Part shown: positions 19,202-28,825 of the stretch, piece by piece
Numbering within the stretch: the stretch's first letter is position 1
Layout of the letters: each line of letters begins with the position of its first letter
Assembly (NCBI GenBank): GCA_025454155.1
Contig: JALOOZ010000003.1
Location: forward strand, 1 to 34,702
DNA from: Thermodesulfobacteriota bacterium
Lineage (GTDB): Bacteria > Desulfobacterota > Desulfomonilia > UBA1062
DNA length: 34,702 bases
Direction: 5' to 3'
Program-made: the position numbers and the translations under genes
Notes under the pieces: model-generated
Databases searched by the model: none
Told to the model about the DNA's origin: nothing
The model's input: the letters and a program-made list of their open reading frames with translations, nothing else

Positions 19202-21253
19202 TCAGGCGAGGTATTCGAGCATTTTTGATACCTCGGTGGTGGGCTCTCTGCAGGAAGAGTTCGAGCATACATAGGCCGTTGGCAGGCCGTTGACGGGCGG
19301 CATGTCCAGCTGCCCGGACGCGAAGCCTGGAGGTGCCGGTTCCGGCCCGAGGCGGTAGACCGCATGGGGCAGGAAGCGGGTGCGCAGTGCATGGATCATG
19401 GCACGGGCATCGCTGCAGGCCGGGTCGACGGCAATGACCACCTCCATGCCGGGGCCGCTCAGGGCATCCAGGCCGCACATCAGGAAGACATACGCCGACG
19501 GGAGGTGCTCCGCCTGGCCGGAAAATGCCGTCCCGATCTCAAAGGCCCGATCCTTCATGGTGCGGTCTCCCAAGAGGCCCGCGAGCCTGACGAGGCTGAG
19601 CATGGCCACGGAGTTGCCCGAGGGAACGGCGTTGTCGTATGCGGTCTTGGTCCGTGCGATGGGTACTGCGGTTTCGTTGCCAGTGGAGTAGAATCCCCCG
19701 CCGGTACTGTCCCAGAAATGCTCGAGAAGAACGGAGGTCAGGTTTGCCGCCTGGTCCAGGTACCGCTGTTCGAAGGTGGCCTCGTAGAGTTCGATGAACC
19801 CCCAGGAGAGGAAGGCGTAGTCGTCGAGCCCGGCCTCGCCCCTGGCCTGCCCGTGCATGAAAACATGCCTGAGCCTGCCGCCGGCCACCATGTTCTCCAG
19901 GATGAAACCCGCCGCCTGCTCTGCAGCGGCAGTGAAGTCGGGTCTGTCGAAAGCCGCCCCTGCCTTTGCCAGGGCGGCTATCATGAGGCCGTTCCAGTCA
20001 GCGAGGGCCTTGGTGTCCTTGAAGGGAGCCGCCCTGTTCAGGCGGGCTTTTCTCATGTCCGCCAGCATGCGCCGGATGTCTCCCTGCAGGACATCCGCGT
20101 CCTTGCCGAGGATCTCTGCCAGGGACCGTGTGTCCCGTGCCTGGTGTATGATGTTGAGCCCCTGGACGTCGCCGCCGCGGAAATTGCCGTCATCCTGGAG
20201 GTCGAAGACCTCCCGGGCCAGGCTGTAGGAGGATCCTTCCAGCACGGTTCTGAGCTCTGAGGTCGACCACAGGTAGAACTTTCCCTCCTCTCCCTCGCTG
20301 TCCGCATCCTCTGCACCGGCAAAAACGCCGTCTTCCGTGCGCAGATCCCTGAGAACATAGGCAATGATGTCTTCGGCGGTGTCCCTGAAGTCCTCCCTGC
20401 CGGTCAGCTGGAAGGCCTCGGTATAGGCCATGGCAAGCAGGGCCTGGTCGTAGAGCATCTTCTCGAAGTGCGGGACGAGCCACTCCCTGTCCGTGGAATA
20501 CCGGTGGAATCCTGAACCCACGTGGTCGTAGATGCCCCCTGCGCGCATGGCCTCGAGGGTCTTCACTGCCATGGCCAGGGCGTCGTCATCCCCGGTCCTC
20601 CTGAAATACCGCAGCAGGAACATGATGTTGTGAGGCATGGGGAATTTCGGTGCAGCGCCGACCCCCCCCCATTCCGGGTCGAAGCGGGCCTTGAGTTCTC
20701 CGTAGGTCTTTTCAAGGAGCTGAGGCCTCAGTCCCTGGCCCGGTTTCACCTCGCAGGCGCGCCTCACGAGCCTAGTGATTTCGGCAGCCTCGCTGATGAC
20801 CCGGTCTCTCTTTTCCTTCCAGAGATTATTGACGACCGGGATCAGCTCCATCATTCCCATGAGCCCTTGCCTGGTATGCTTGGGCAGGTACGTGGCGGCG
20901 AAGAAGGGCTGCTTCCCGGGTGTCATGATGACGGTGAGCGGCCAGCCGCCGCTTCCCGTGAGGAGCTGGCAGGCCTGCATGTAGATGTGGTCGATGTGCG
21001 GCAGCTCCTCCCGGTCCACCTTCACGCTGACAAAGGTGTCGTTCATGAGGGCGGCCACTTCTCCGTCCTCGAAGCACTGGTGGGCCATGACGTGGCACCA
21101 GTGGCAGGAGGAGTAGCCGATGGAGAGGAAGACCGGTTTGTCTTCCGCCTGGGCCTTTGCGAAGGCCTCCTCGCCCCAGGGGAACCAGTCCACCGGGTTT
21201 CCGGCGTGCTGGAGGAGGTAGGGGCTTGTCTCTTGTGAGAGCCGGTTGTGCAT
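19202..21253 (-). CDS. Thioredoxin domain-containing protein (DUF255 / YyaL-SSP411 family)
   Basis: [84 protein letters not shown]; start ATG 21253 with AAAGGAGC upstream. Confidence 0.94.
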   Translation of the reverse strand: MHNRLSQETSPYLLQHAGNPVDWFPWGEEAFAKAQAEDKPVFLSIGYSSCHWCHVMAHQCFEDGEVAALMNDTFVSVKVDREELPHIDHIYMQACQLLTGSGGWPLTVIMTPGKQPFFAATYLPKHTRQGLMGMMELIPVVNNLWKEKRDRVISEAAEITRLVRRACEVKPGQGLRPQLLEKTYGELKARFDPEWGGVGAAPKFPMPHNIMFLLRYFRRTGDDDALAMAVKTLEAMRAGGIYDHVGSGFHRYSTDREWLVPHFEKMLYDQALLAMAYTEAFQLTGREDFRDTAEDIIAYVLRDLRTEDGVFAGAEDADSEGEEGKFYLWSTSELRTVLEGSSYSLAREVFDLQDDGNFRGGDVQGLNIIHQARDTRSLAEILGKDADVLQGDIRRMLADMRKARLNRAAPFKDTKALADWNGLMIAALAKAGAAFDRPDFTAAAEQAAGFILENMVAGGRLRHVFMHGQARGEAGLDDYAFLSWGFIELYEATFEQRYLDQAANLTSVLLEHFWDSTGGGFYSTGNETAVPIARTKTAYDNAVPSGNSVAMLSLVRLAGLLGDRTMKDRAFEIGTAFSGQAEHLPSAYVFLMCGLDALSGPGMEVVIAVDPACSDARAMIHALRTRFLPHAVYRLGPEPAPPGFASGQLDMPPVNGLPTAYVCSNSSCREPTTEVSKMLEYLA

Positions 21254-21361
21254 TGCATGCTCCTTTGATGTACAGGACAAAGAATACCTGGCGCCCTGGT
21301 TCCCCATCAGTAGGGAGGCGGGCTGTCCGGATCAAGGGTCCCTGTCGGTGTGCACCCCCAT

Positions 21362-22294
21362 TCACCGTGCACGGAAGATGAACCTCGCCCGGGAATCGAG
21401 CCGGTGTATGCCGGCCCGCCGGGCCGCATCCAGGGCGTCTTCGTACTCGGCAGCGGTGATCCTCCGGTTGATCCGGAGGTCGTCCCCGGCCCTGTAACAG
21501 GGATGGTACTGGTCCATGACGTTCACATAGGTGTCCCTCGAGACGTCATGGGCGAGGAACCGCATGACCCCCGCGGTCCCTGCAAGGTTCTCCGGCATGA
21601 CCAGGTGCCTCACGAGAAGCCCTCGCCGGGCGATTCCCCGGTCATCCATCACCAGGTCGCCAACCTGTGAGTGCATCTCCCTGATGGCTGCACAGGCAAC
21701 CTCCCGGTAATCCGGGGCCGAGCAGAACACCCGTGCAGCAGCATCATCCCAGAACTTGAAGTCGGGCATGTAGATGTCGAAGATGCCGTCAAGGAGCCGG
21801 ATGGTCTCCACTGAGTCATAGCCGCCGGTGTTGTAGACCAGCGGCAGGTCGAGCCCTGCCTCGGCGGCCAGTGCGGCGGCCTGAAGGAGCTGGGGCACCA
21901 CGTGGGAGGGTGTGACGAAGTTGATGTTGTGGCAGCCTCTGCCGGCCAGATCGAGCATCATGCCCGCGATTTCCCCTGCGCCCGCCTCAACGCCGTCCTG
22001 GAGGTGGCTGATGTCATAGTTCTGGCAGAAGGAACAGAGCAGGTTGCAGGAGCTGAAGAAGATGGTGCCGGATCCGCGGCTGCCCACCAGGGGGGCCTCC
22101 TCGCCGAAGTGCGGACCGAAGCTCGCCACCCTGGCGGCCCGTCCGGTCCTGCAGAATCCCTGCTCCCCTTCGAGGCGGTTCACGCTGCACGACCGGGGGC
22201 ACAGCCTGCAGTCCTCGAGGAGCTTCACTGCCCGGGCGGCACGCTGTTTGAGCAGACCCAGGTCATGGAGTTTTCTGAAGGAGGCCCTGTTCAT
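21362..22294 (-). CDS. Radical SAM protein, PflA-like
   Basis: CRLCPRSCSVNRLEGEQGFCRTG; CNLLCSFCQNYDISH (CxxxCxxC); PDFKFWDDAAARVFCSAPDY; VNVMDQYHPCYRA. Confidence 0.9.
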   Translation of the reverse strand: MNRASFRKLHDLGLLKQRAARAVKLLEDCRLCPRSCSVNRLEGEQGFCRTGRAARVASFGPHFGEEAPLVGSRGSGTIFFSSCNLLCSFCQNYDISHLQDGVEAGAGEIAGMMLDLAGRGCHNINFVTPSHVVPQLLQAAALAAEAGLDLPLVYNTGGYDSVETIRLLDGIFDIYMPDFKFWDDAAARVFCSAPDYREVACAAIREMHSQVGDLVMDDRGIARRGLLVRHLVMPENLAGTAGVMRFLAHDVSRDTYVNVMDQYHPCYRAGDDLRINRRITAAEYEDALDAARRAGIHRLDSRARFIFRAR

Positions 22295-22345
22295 TCACCC
22301 TCCCCTGCCTGGCATTCTCGATGGCCAGGCCAGGACCACGGGCTG

Positions 22346-22876
22346 CTACTTCTTCTTGTAGGTCCCCATGAGCTCTGCCGTGCCCAGGACGTGTCCCTCC
22401 ATGGCCTTGAGCACCTCCTTCTTCTTCGCCCCTGAGGGGAGATTCAGCATGGAGTCCAGAGCATAGAGCCTGAAGAAGTAACGGTGGGTCCCCCAGGGCG
22501 GGCATGGCCCTCCGTAGCCGAAATCCCCGAAGCTGCTCTTGCCATGGATGCCCCCCTGCCCGGGTTTCTCCACCTTGGCCATCCCCTCCGGAAGGGACGA
22601 GAGGGTCGGGGGAAGGTTGTAGTATACCCAGTGTACCCAGGTGCCTAGAGGTGCATCGGGGTCGTCGCAGATGAGGGCAAAACCCTTGGTCTTTTCCGGT
22701 GCACCTGTCCATGTCAGCATGGGCGAGATGTCCTTGCCCTGGCAGGTATGGACGGACGGTATCATGCCGCCTGCCGTGAATGCCGTGCTCTTCAGTTCGA
22801 AGGCCGTCAGGCAGGTGCCGGCCAGAAGGAATGCCACCGTGCACAAGAAGAACACTGCGGTACGAGGATACTTCAT
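22346..22876 (-). CDS. YbhB/YbcL family (PEBP / Raf kinase inhibitor-like) protein, secreted
   Basis: Signal peptide MKYPRTAVFFLCTVAFLLAGTCLTA; GKDISPMLTWTGAPEKTKGFALICDDPDAPLGTWVHWVYYNLP; YGGPCPPWGTHRYFFRLYALD. Confidence 0.93.
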   Translation of the reverse strand: MKYPRTAVFFLCTVAFLLAGTCLTAFELKSTAFTAGGMIPSVHTCQGKDISPMLTWTGAPEKTKGFALICDDPDAPLGTWVHWVYYNLPPTLSSLPEGMAKVEKPGQGGIHGKSSFGDFGYGGPCPPWGTHRYFFRLYALDSMLNLPSGAKKKEVLKAMEGHVLGTAELMGTYKKK

Positions 22877-22887
22877 GGTTTACCTCC

Positions 22888-23436
22888 TCACTTTCTCTTT
22901 TTATACATGCCCATGAGCGATGCTTCGTCCAGGACATGCCCCTCCATGGCTCCTTCGACATCCTGCCATGAAGCACCCGGCTCCAAACCCAGCATGACAT
23001 CGAGGGCATAGAGCCTGAAGTAGTAGCGGTGAGTCCCTGTCTTCTGGCACGGGCCGCGGTAACCGAGTTCCCCGGTGCCGTTCTTCCCGTGGACCCCGCC
23101 CAGGGCCGGCCTCGTCACACGGGCGACCCGTTCGGGCAGATACATCACGGCCGCGGGCAGGTCATAGTAGACCCAGTTCACCCGGGAGGCCCTGGGGCTG
23201 TCGACATCCTCGCACATGAGCACGAAGCTCTTGGTGTCCCTGGGGACCCAGGCCCACCAGAGCTCGGGCGAGATGTCCTCACCGTCACAGGTGTATTTCG
23301 CTGGGATCATCCCGTACGGCCTGAAGGACGGGCTGTGGAGCTCGAGTTCCGGCGTTCCGAGGATGTCGGTGCGGCCCGGAACCGTGTAGGACGCAAGGAA
23401 GACGACAAGGGTAAGCCCGAAAATGCGCACGTTCAT
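22888..23436 (-). CDS. Second YbhB/YbcL family (PEBP) protein, secreted
   Basis: MNVRIFGLTLVVFLASYTVPGRT; GEDISPELWWAWVPRDTKSFVLMCEDVDSPRASRVNWVYYDLP; YRGPCQKTGTHRYYFRLYALD. Confidence 0.92.
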   Translation of the reverse strand: MNVRIFGLTLVVFLASYTVPGRTDILGTPELELHSPSFRPYGMIPAKYTCDGEDISPELWWAWVPRDTKSFVLMCEDVDSPRASRVNWVYYDLPAAVMYLPERVARVTRPALGGVHGKNGTGELGYRGPCQKTGTHRYYFRLYALDVMLGLEPGASWQDVEGAMEGHVLDEASLMGMYKKRK

Positions 23437-23466
23437 ACCGACCCCTCCATGTAGTCTCCATGGTAG

Positions 23467-23495
23467 ATAATAATGGAGTTCCCGGGGGTTGCCAA
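23467..23495 (-). promoter_or_regulatory. Putative sigma70 promoter for the PEBP pair
   Basis: Minus strand TTGGCA - N17 - TATTAT, about 31 bp before the first PEBP ATG. Confidence 0.55.
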
Positions 23496-23517
23496 CAGGC
23501 TTCGGAACATTTCCTTT

Positions 23518-24417
23518 TCAGGCATTCAGTGTCTTCACCAGATACCGCGTCATCTGGCCCACGACCATCTCCATGACCTCCCGGGGGAGAAAGTACCCCG
23601 AGCTCTCCTCCACGAAAAAGTCGGTCACTTCCTGAGCGGTCCGATTGACGTCACGGGTCTTCCTGTAGGTGTCCTCGATGAGCCTCCTGGTGGTGCGGGC
23701 AGATTCCATGGATCTGGCCATGAAGCCCCTGGCATCCTCTCCGGACAGGGCACCGTAGTGTTCGGCGCAATGGATATCCGTCTCGCAGCGCGACATCCTC
23801 TCCAGGCTTGCCTGGTACTGATCGAAGTTCGAGTTGGCTGCGCAGAAGACCTTCCCGTCGAAGGGGATGCCCCCGGCATCCGAGGCGAACAGGGCCTTCT
23901 CCTCGGGACAGTAGACTGCGATGGAGCAGGACGAGTGCCCGGGCACCTCGAGCACCTCCAGGCTCACGCTGCCGACGGCAATGCGCTGGCCGTCCCGGAG
24001 CACTTCGTCCACGGGGATGATCTCGAAGGGCAGCCCGAAATCCTCCTCCTGCGCCCCGGGGCGTTCCCTCTCGAGCAGGAACCGGTTGAGGTCCAGGATG
24101 GACCCGGTCACGTCCGGCCGGGAGAGCATGGCCCTGCCCCTCTCCGAGGCGCACACCGCGGCCTGCGGGAGCCGCTTCCTGAAGAAGGGCACGATTCCGA
24201 CGTGGTCGAAGTGGGTGTGGCAGATGATGATGCGGCGGATCGAGCTCTCCCTTATCCGGAGATCTCCCAACTGGTCCAGGATATCCGGGATGATGTACGA
24301 CATGCCGCCGCCGATGACGGCGCACTCGCTGCCGCCGTCGAGGAGATAGACGCACGACTCCCGCCTCCCGAGCAGGGTGATCCTGCCGCTCACGGCCCCG
24401 GGGTGGTCGATGATCAT
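23518..24417 (-). CDS. MBL fold metallo-hydrolase
   Basis: CHTHFDHVGIVPFFRKRLPQAAV; VLEVPGHSSCSIAVYCPEEKALFASDAGG; start ATG 24417 preceded by AAGGAGGT. Confidence 0.9.
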   Translation of the reverse strand: MIIDHPGAVSGRITLLGRRESCVYLLDGGSECAVIGGGMSYIIPDILDQLGDLRIRESSIRRIIICHTHFDHVGIVPFFRKRLPQAAVCASERGRAMLSRPDVTGSILDLNRFLLERERPGAQEEDFGLPFEIIPVDEVLRDGQRIAVGSVSLEVLEVPGHSSCSIAVYCPEEKALFASDAGGIPFDGKVFCAANSNFDQYQASLERMSRCETDIHCAEHYGALSGEDARGFMARSMESARTTRRLIEDTYRKTRDVNRTAQEVTDFFVEESSGYFLPREVMEMVVGQMTRYLVKTLNA

Positions 24418-24460
24418 GGAGACCTCCTTGCGTATCATGGAATGAAGGATCAATGGAACC

Positions 24461-24489
24461 ATGCTATCACGGTGCCCGGGGGCTGTCAA
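24461..24489 (-). promoter_or_regulatory. Putative sigma70 promoter for the MBL hydrolase
   Basis: Minus strand TTGACA - N17 - TAGCAT. Confidence 0.55.
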
Positions 24490-24651
24490 AACAGGCAGAG
24501 CCCGATCACGGAGAATTCATGAGAAACAGCAGGCGGTGCAGGGTGTCCGTGAGGTGGGCTCACGCCGCTTCCAGTCAGGGGACATTTTCCAGGCTTGCCC
24601 TTTGTTGGTGCTTTCATATATGGGGAGACCTCTGGAAGAAAGGAGTACACC

Positions 24652-25809
24652 ATGGGTATCTTGTCGAATACGGTGAGCATATATCAGTACAGGGTGACAG
24701 GCAAACCGGGCAATGCATCCTGGGTTCAGCAGTGCCTGGAGAAGAACCGGTTCGTCCCCATCGACACGACGGCCGAGGAAGACGCCGCGGGGTGGGTATC
24801 CCTCGATGACCATGGGAGCTTCGATTTCATGAACGAGAATGCGTTCCGTCGCGATCCCTACTATGCCTTCACCCTGCGCAGGGACCAGCGCAAGGTGCCC
24901 CCGGCGGTGCTGAAGGGCATGGTGGACAGGGAGTGTTCCCGATGGCTTGCCGAACGTCCCGCCATCTCCCGCATGCCGTACAGGCGCAAGGCCGAAATCA
25001 GGGAGAACCTCCATGCATCGCTCCTGGCCAGGACCCTTCCCATCCCCTCCACCTGTGATGTGGTCTGGAACGCAGAGACCGGCACCGCTTTCGTGTCAAG
25101 CGTCAGCGAACGGGTCCTCGACATGGTCGAAACCGAGTTTTCCCGCACCTTTGAGGGACTGATGCTCGAACCCGTTCACCCCATGGCGCGGGCACACCGG
25201 GTGCTGGGAAAGGACCAGCGTCTGCTGCTGGAAAAGGCCGACCAGGCGCCGTCGAAGGACGTGCTCCTGCAGATCAAGAGAAACCGGTGGATCGGGTGGG
25301 ACTTCCTGCTCTGGCTCACATACCGCTCGGGAAAGGGAGCAACGGCCTACGAGGTGAACCAGGACGGCACGCTGCAGAAGGGGGAGAGGTTCATGGCCTA
25401 TGTCCACGACAAGTTCGTGCTGGTGGCCGAGCACGAGCAGGGCAAGCGCCGGAGTTCCATCACCGGCGTCCAGCGCGAGTTCGCCGAGGCGCGGGAGGCG
25501 CTGCGCGACGGCAAGAACATCGTTGATGCCCTCATCTACCTCGAAAAGGACCCCAGATCCTGGAAGGTCTCGCTGAAGGCCGACATCTTCGCCTTCGGCT
25601 CCTATACCTGCCCGGTGGTACAGCTCGAGCGCGACGAGATCACCGACCCTTTCCAGGAGCGCATCGCGGTCTTCTACGAACGCATGAGCCTCGTGGAGAC
25701 AGGCCTCCAGCTCTTCGACAGCCTCTTCTCGACCTTCATGGCCGAGCGAATCAGCAGCGGATGGCCAGCCGGGCTCAGGAACCTGAACGAGTGGCTGGTC
25801 ACCCCTTGA
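24652..25809 (+). CDS. RdgC-like (recombination-associated protein family), divergent
   Basis: Layout resembles RdgC: N-terminal beta strand (SIYQYRVTG), GWVSLDDHGSFDF, Y..FTLRRDQRKVPPAVLKGMVDRE, then LHASLLARTLPIPSTCDVVWNAETGTAFVSSVSERVLDMVETEFSRTF. GAAAGGAG upstream of the ATG. Confidence 0.65.
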   Translation: MGILSNTVSIYQYRVTGKPGNASWVQQCLEKNRFVPIDTTAEEDAAGWVSLDDHGSFDFMNENAFRRDPYYAFTLRRDQRKVPPAVLKGMVDRECSRWLAERPAISRMPYRRKAEIRENLHASLLARTLPIPSTCDVVWNAETGTAFVSSVSERVLDMVETEFSRTFEGLMLEPVHPMARAHRVLGKDQRLLLEKADQAPSKDVLLQIKRNRWIGWDFLLWLTYRSGKGATAYEVNQDGTLQKGERFMAYVHDKFVLVAEHEQGKRRSSITGVQREFAEAREALRDGKNIVDALIYLEKDPRSWKVSLKADIFAFGSYTCPVVQLERDEITDPFQERIAVFYERMSLVETGLQLFDSLFSTFMAERISSGWPAGLRNLNEWLVTP

Positions 25810-25869
25810 GGCTGCGGATATTCAATTAGTCTGTTTATATTTTCACCGCAAAATGCCGATGCAAGGCGC

Positions 25870-26829
25870 ATGGATGTGTTCAGGCCCGTCCCCATCGACG
25901 TCATACTGGTCGACGAGAAGTCGGTGGTGGATCTCTACATAAAGCACGAGGACAGGCTCGTGCCCTTTCTCGGAAAGGGGGGGGTGTTCACAAGGGACCA
26001 CCTCGTGGAGCTCAACCGCTGGGGTCTCAGCAGGATATTCATCCGGGGCTCCGAGGCCCTTGCCTTCGAAGACTATATCAGCAGTCACTCCGGCAGGATC
26101 CTCACCGACCCGACGGTCCCCTCCCGGGTCAAGGCTGCCACGTTTTATATATCTTCCATCAATGCGCTGCGGAAGGCCTTCGACAACCCGGACTCGGAGA
26201 GGATAGAGGAGATCAAGCAGACCCTCAAGCCCATGCTGAAGAGCATCATGAAGAATGAGGTCCTCCTGGGCGACCTGTTCTCCATCACGGAGCACGATTT
26301 CAACACGTATACCCACAGTGTCAACGTGGGGATCTATGCCACGACTCTGGCCATGCACTTCTACAGAGAGGACAGCTCGGTGGGCAGCACTGAGCTGGAA
26401 CGGCTGAGCTACGGGTACTTTCTCCACGACATCGGCAAGTCCAGGGTGCCGCTGCAAATTCTCAGAAAGAAGGGTTCCCTGAGCCAGGATGACTGGGCCA
26501 CCATGAAGAAGCATCCCGAGTGGGGGTACACGATCCTCATGGAGACCGGCACCCTCACCGATGAGGCGGCCTATATCTCCATGCAGCACCACGAGCGGCC
26601 GGACGGTTCAGGCTATCCCTTCGGCATGAAGGACATTCATCCCTGCGCCCGCATCTGCACCATGGCGGACATCTTCGATGCACTGACATCCGCGCGGCCC
26701 TACAAGCCCCCCATGAGGCCCTTCGATGCCCTGGAGATCATCAAGAAGGAAGCGTTCACCGAATTCGACCACAACCTCCTGAACACCTTTATCAGAATGC
26801 TGGGCCCGCACCAGGAAACCACCCACTGA
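25870..26829 (+). CDS. HD-GYP domain protein (predicted cyclic-di-GMP phosphodiesterase)
   Basis: HSVNVGIYATTLAMHF; YFLHDIGKSRVPLQILRKKGSLS; MQHHERPDGSGYPFG; ARICTMADIFDALTSARPYKPPM. Confidence 0.94.
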   Translation: MDVFRPVPIDVILVDEKSVVDLYIKHEDRLVPFLGKGGVFTRDHLVELNRWGLSRIFIRGSEALAFEDYISSHSGRILTDPTVPSRVKAATFYISSINALRKAFDNPDSERIEEIKQTLKPMLKSIMKNEVLLGDLFSITEHDFNTYTHSVNVGIYATTLAMHFYREDSSVGSTELERLSYGYFLHDIGKSRVPLQILRKKGSLSQDDWATMKKHPEWGYTILMETGTLTDEAAYISMQHHERPDGSGYPFGMKDIHPCARICTMADIFDALTSARPYKPPMRPFDALEIIKKEAFTEFDHNLLNTFIRMLGPHQETTH

Positions 26830-26847
26830 CACTCTCAGGGCATACCC

Positions 26848-27846
26848 TCACGAGCCCGGGATGAACTCCTTCGGCCTCACCTCCATCAGCACAACGGCCG
26901 TCACCGGGCATGTCGACGCACACAGGCCGCAGCCGATGCACGCCTCCGAGATCACCGCGGCTATATCATCGGCGCCCACTGCAATGGCCTGAACCGGGCA
27001 GATCTCCTCGCACAGGCCGCAGCCGGTGCACGCCGAAGCATCCACCACTGCCCGGTAACGGCTCGGGGCGAGCACGCCCCTGGTCTTCTCGCCGGTGGCG
27101 AACCGGAGCATCTCGCAGCAGCAGCTGCAGCAGTTGCACAGCACGTTCGATCTCCCGGCCGTGTTCTCGGTCATGTGAACGAGCCCCGAATCCCGGGCCT
27201 TTCTCAGGATCTCCATCGCCTCTTCCACGCTCACCCGATATCCCGTGCCCCGCTTGATGGTGTACTCGGCGCCCCGGTTCAGCTGTAGGCAGACCTCCAG
27301 GGGTCTGTCGCATCGCTTCATGAGCTTGCGGCAGACGCACGTGGTCACGGCCACCATGCTCGACGCCTCGAGCATGGCCCTGGCGTCTTCATGGGAAAGG
27401 ACCTGGTTTTTCGCCGTGATGGTCTCGCCTATGGGGATCACCCGCATGAAGGAGGGCAGCTTGATGCTCGTGACCAGCTCCAGCAGCTGGGGATAGTCGA
27501 TCTCTCCGAATTCCTTCCAGAGCCTGAACATCTCTTCAGGGGCCTCTGCCCAGAGGATGGTGGCATCATGGAACTGTACGATGTGCCGGGGCCCGCGGTA
27601 CCAGGTAATGCCGTCCTTGACGAAGTCAAAGGCCGCACCGCGGTGGAAAAGCCCGTCGACGATGCCCTGCATTTCCTCGACACCCTTCGAAAAGGCCTGT
27701 GCAAGATCCTGCACGGTGGCCGGCATGCTGTTCACGATCCGGGCCTCCTCCTCGGTGCAGACGGTTCTCCAGATCTGAGGGATCACCTTCGAGTTCTCCA
27801 GCATGAGTTTCTTGGACAAATCCCGGTACACATCTTGCTGTTCCAT
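26848..27846 (-). CDS. 4Fe-4S (2x ferredoxin) protein with Cys-rich central segment
   Basis: TTCVCRKLMKRCDRPLEVCLQ; NVLCNCCSCCCEMLR; CTGCGLCEEICPVQA; CIGCGLCASTCPVTA. Confidence 0.87.
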   Translation of the reverse strand: MEQQDVYRDLSKKLMLENSKVIPQIWRTVCTEEEARIVNSMPATVQDLAQAFSKGVEEMQGIVDGLFHRGAAFDFVKDGITWYRGPRHIVQFHDATILWAEAPEEMFRLWKEFGEIDYPQLLELVTSIKLPSFMRVIPIGETITAKNQVLSHEDARAMLEASSMVAVTTCVCRKLMKRCDRPLEVCLQLNRGAEYTIKRGTGYRVSVEEAMEILRKARDSGLVHMTENTAGRSNVLCNCCSCCCEMLRFATGEKTRGVLAPSRYRAVVDASACTGCGLCEEICPVQAIAVGADDIAAVISEACIGCGLCASTCPVTAVVLMEVRPKEFIPGS

Positions 27847-27952
27847 GGGTCCCTCCTTATAAGATTATATTGTAGCCTCGCCGATGACGTATATGCAAGG
27901 CCGTATTAGGATATGACGTCCATGGGGCCGGCCGTGGTGGAGGGATGAAGAC

Positions 27953-28825
27953 GTGGAGGGACTCTTTTCCCACGAGGACATCAGAAAGACCTACGAGGAG
28001 CTCGCCTGGCACCGCAGGAGCAAGGACATCATCCAGGAGTATGCCCTCAACCTGAAGGACATCCGTGACGTTGCCCTCGAAGGGATAGATGCGACGAAGG
28101 CGGCGGCTGTCCTCGACCTCGGCTGCGGGTACGGCTTCTTCACGGAAAAACTCACGGGAAGGCTGAGGCCCGGGGCGAAGATCATCGGCATCGATGTGGT
28201 GAACCACAGCAACAGGCAGACCTTTCTCGATACCGTGACCCTCATGGGCTACAGCGCCGCCTTCATCCAGGGCAGCGCGGACATGATCCGGGACATGGCG
28301 GATGCCAGCTTCGACCTCGTCATCGCCAGCTACTCGCTGTACTTCTTTCCCCACCTCATTCCCCAGATCGCACGGGTGCTCCGCAGCAGCGGCATCTTCA
28401 TCGTGGTGACCCACAGCAGGTATTCGCTCCAGGAGCTCACCTCCTTCGTGCCTTTTTCCATGAAGACCGCGGGGCTCCAGATGCCTGAAGATCTCAGGAT
28501 CAACATGCTGTTCCGGTCTTTTTCTCTGGAGGACGGCGGACTCCAGCTCGATCCGTACTTCAGGGACGTGGAGCGCATCCCCTACGAGAATTCACTCGTC
28601 TTTCCCCTGGACCGGTTCGATGCCTGTATCGATTACCTCGACACCAAGAAGCATCTCCTCCTCAAGGAGGTCAACGATGTGCATCCGGGGAAGTTCGATG
28701 TCGTGCTCGCGGTCCTGGTGAAGACCCTGTTCGATCATGCCCGTGCCCACGGCAAGGTCCTCATCACCAAGGATGACGGCATTTTCAGGTGCAGGTTCCC
28801 GGTGCACGGGAGGAGGGTGGCATGA
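27953..28825 (+). CDS. Class I SAM-dependent methyltransferase
   Basis: AAVLDLGCGYGFFTEKLTGRLRPGAKIIGIDVV; SFDLVIASYSLYFFPHLIPQIARVLRSSGIFIVVTHS; GTG start. Confidence 0.85.
   Translation: MEGLFSHEDIRKTYEELAWHRRSKDIIQEYALNLKDIRDVALEGIDATKAAAVLDLGCGYGFFTEKLTGRLRPGAKIIGIDVVNHSNRQTFLDTVTLMGYSAAFIQGSADMIRDMADASFDLVIASYSLYFFPHLIPQIARVLRSSGIFIVVTHSRYSLQELTSFVPFSMKTAGLQMPEDLRINMLFRSFSLEDGGLQLDPYFRDVERIPYENSLVFPLDRFDACIDYLDTKKHLLLKEVNDVHPGKFDVVLAVLVKTLFDHARAHGKVLITKDDGIFRCRFPVHGRRVA

Noticed and set aside
19364-20260. 298-aa plus-strand ORF opposite the DUF255 protein
   Set aside because: Antisense shadow of a well supported gene.
22263-23009. 248-aa minus-strand ORF overlapping both PEBP genes
   Set aside because: Out of frame with both PEBP genes; sequence is low-complexity and lacks a domain.
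23473-24522. 349-aa plus-strand ORF opposite the MBL hydrolase
   Set aside because: Antisense shadow; the minus-strand product has clear MBL motifs, RBS and promoter.
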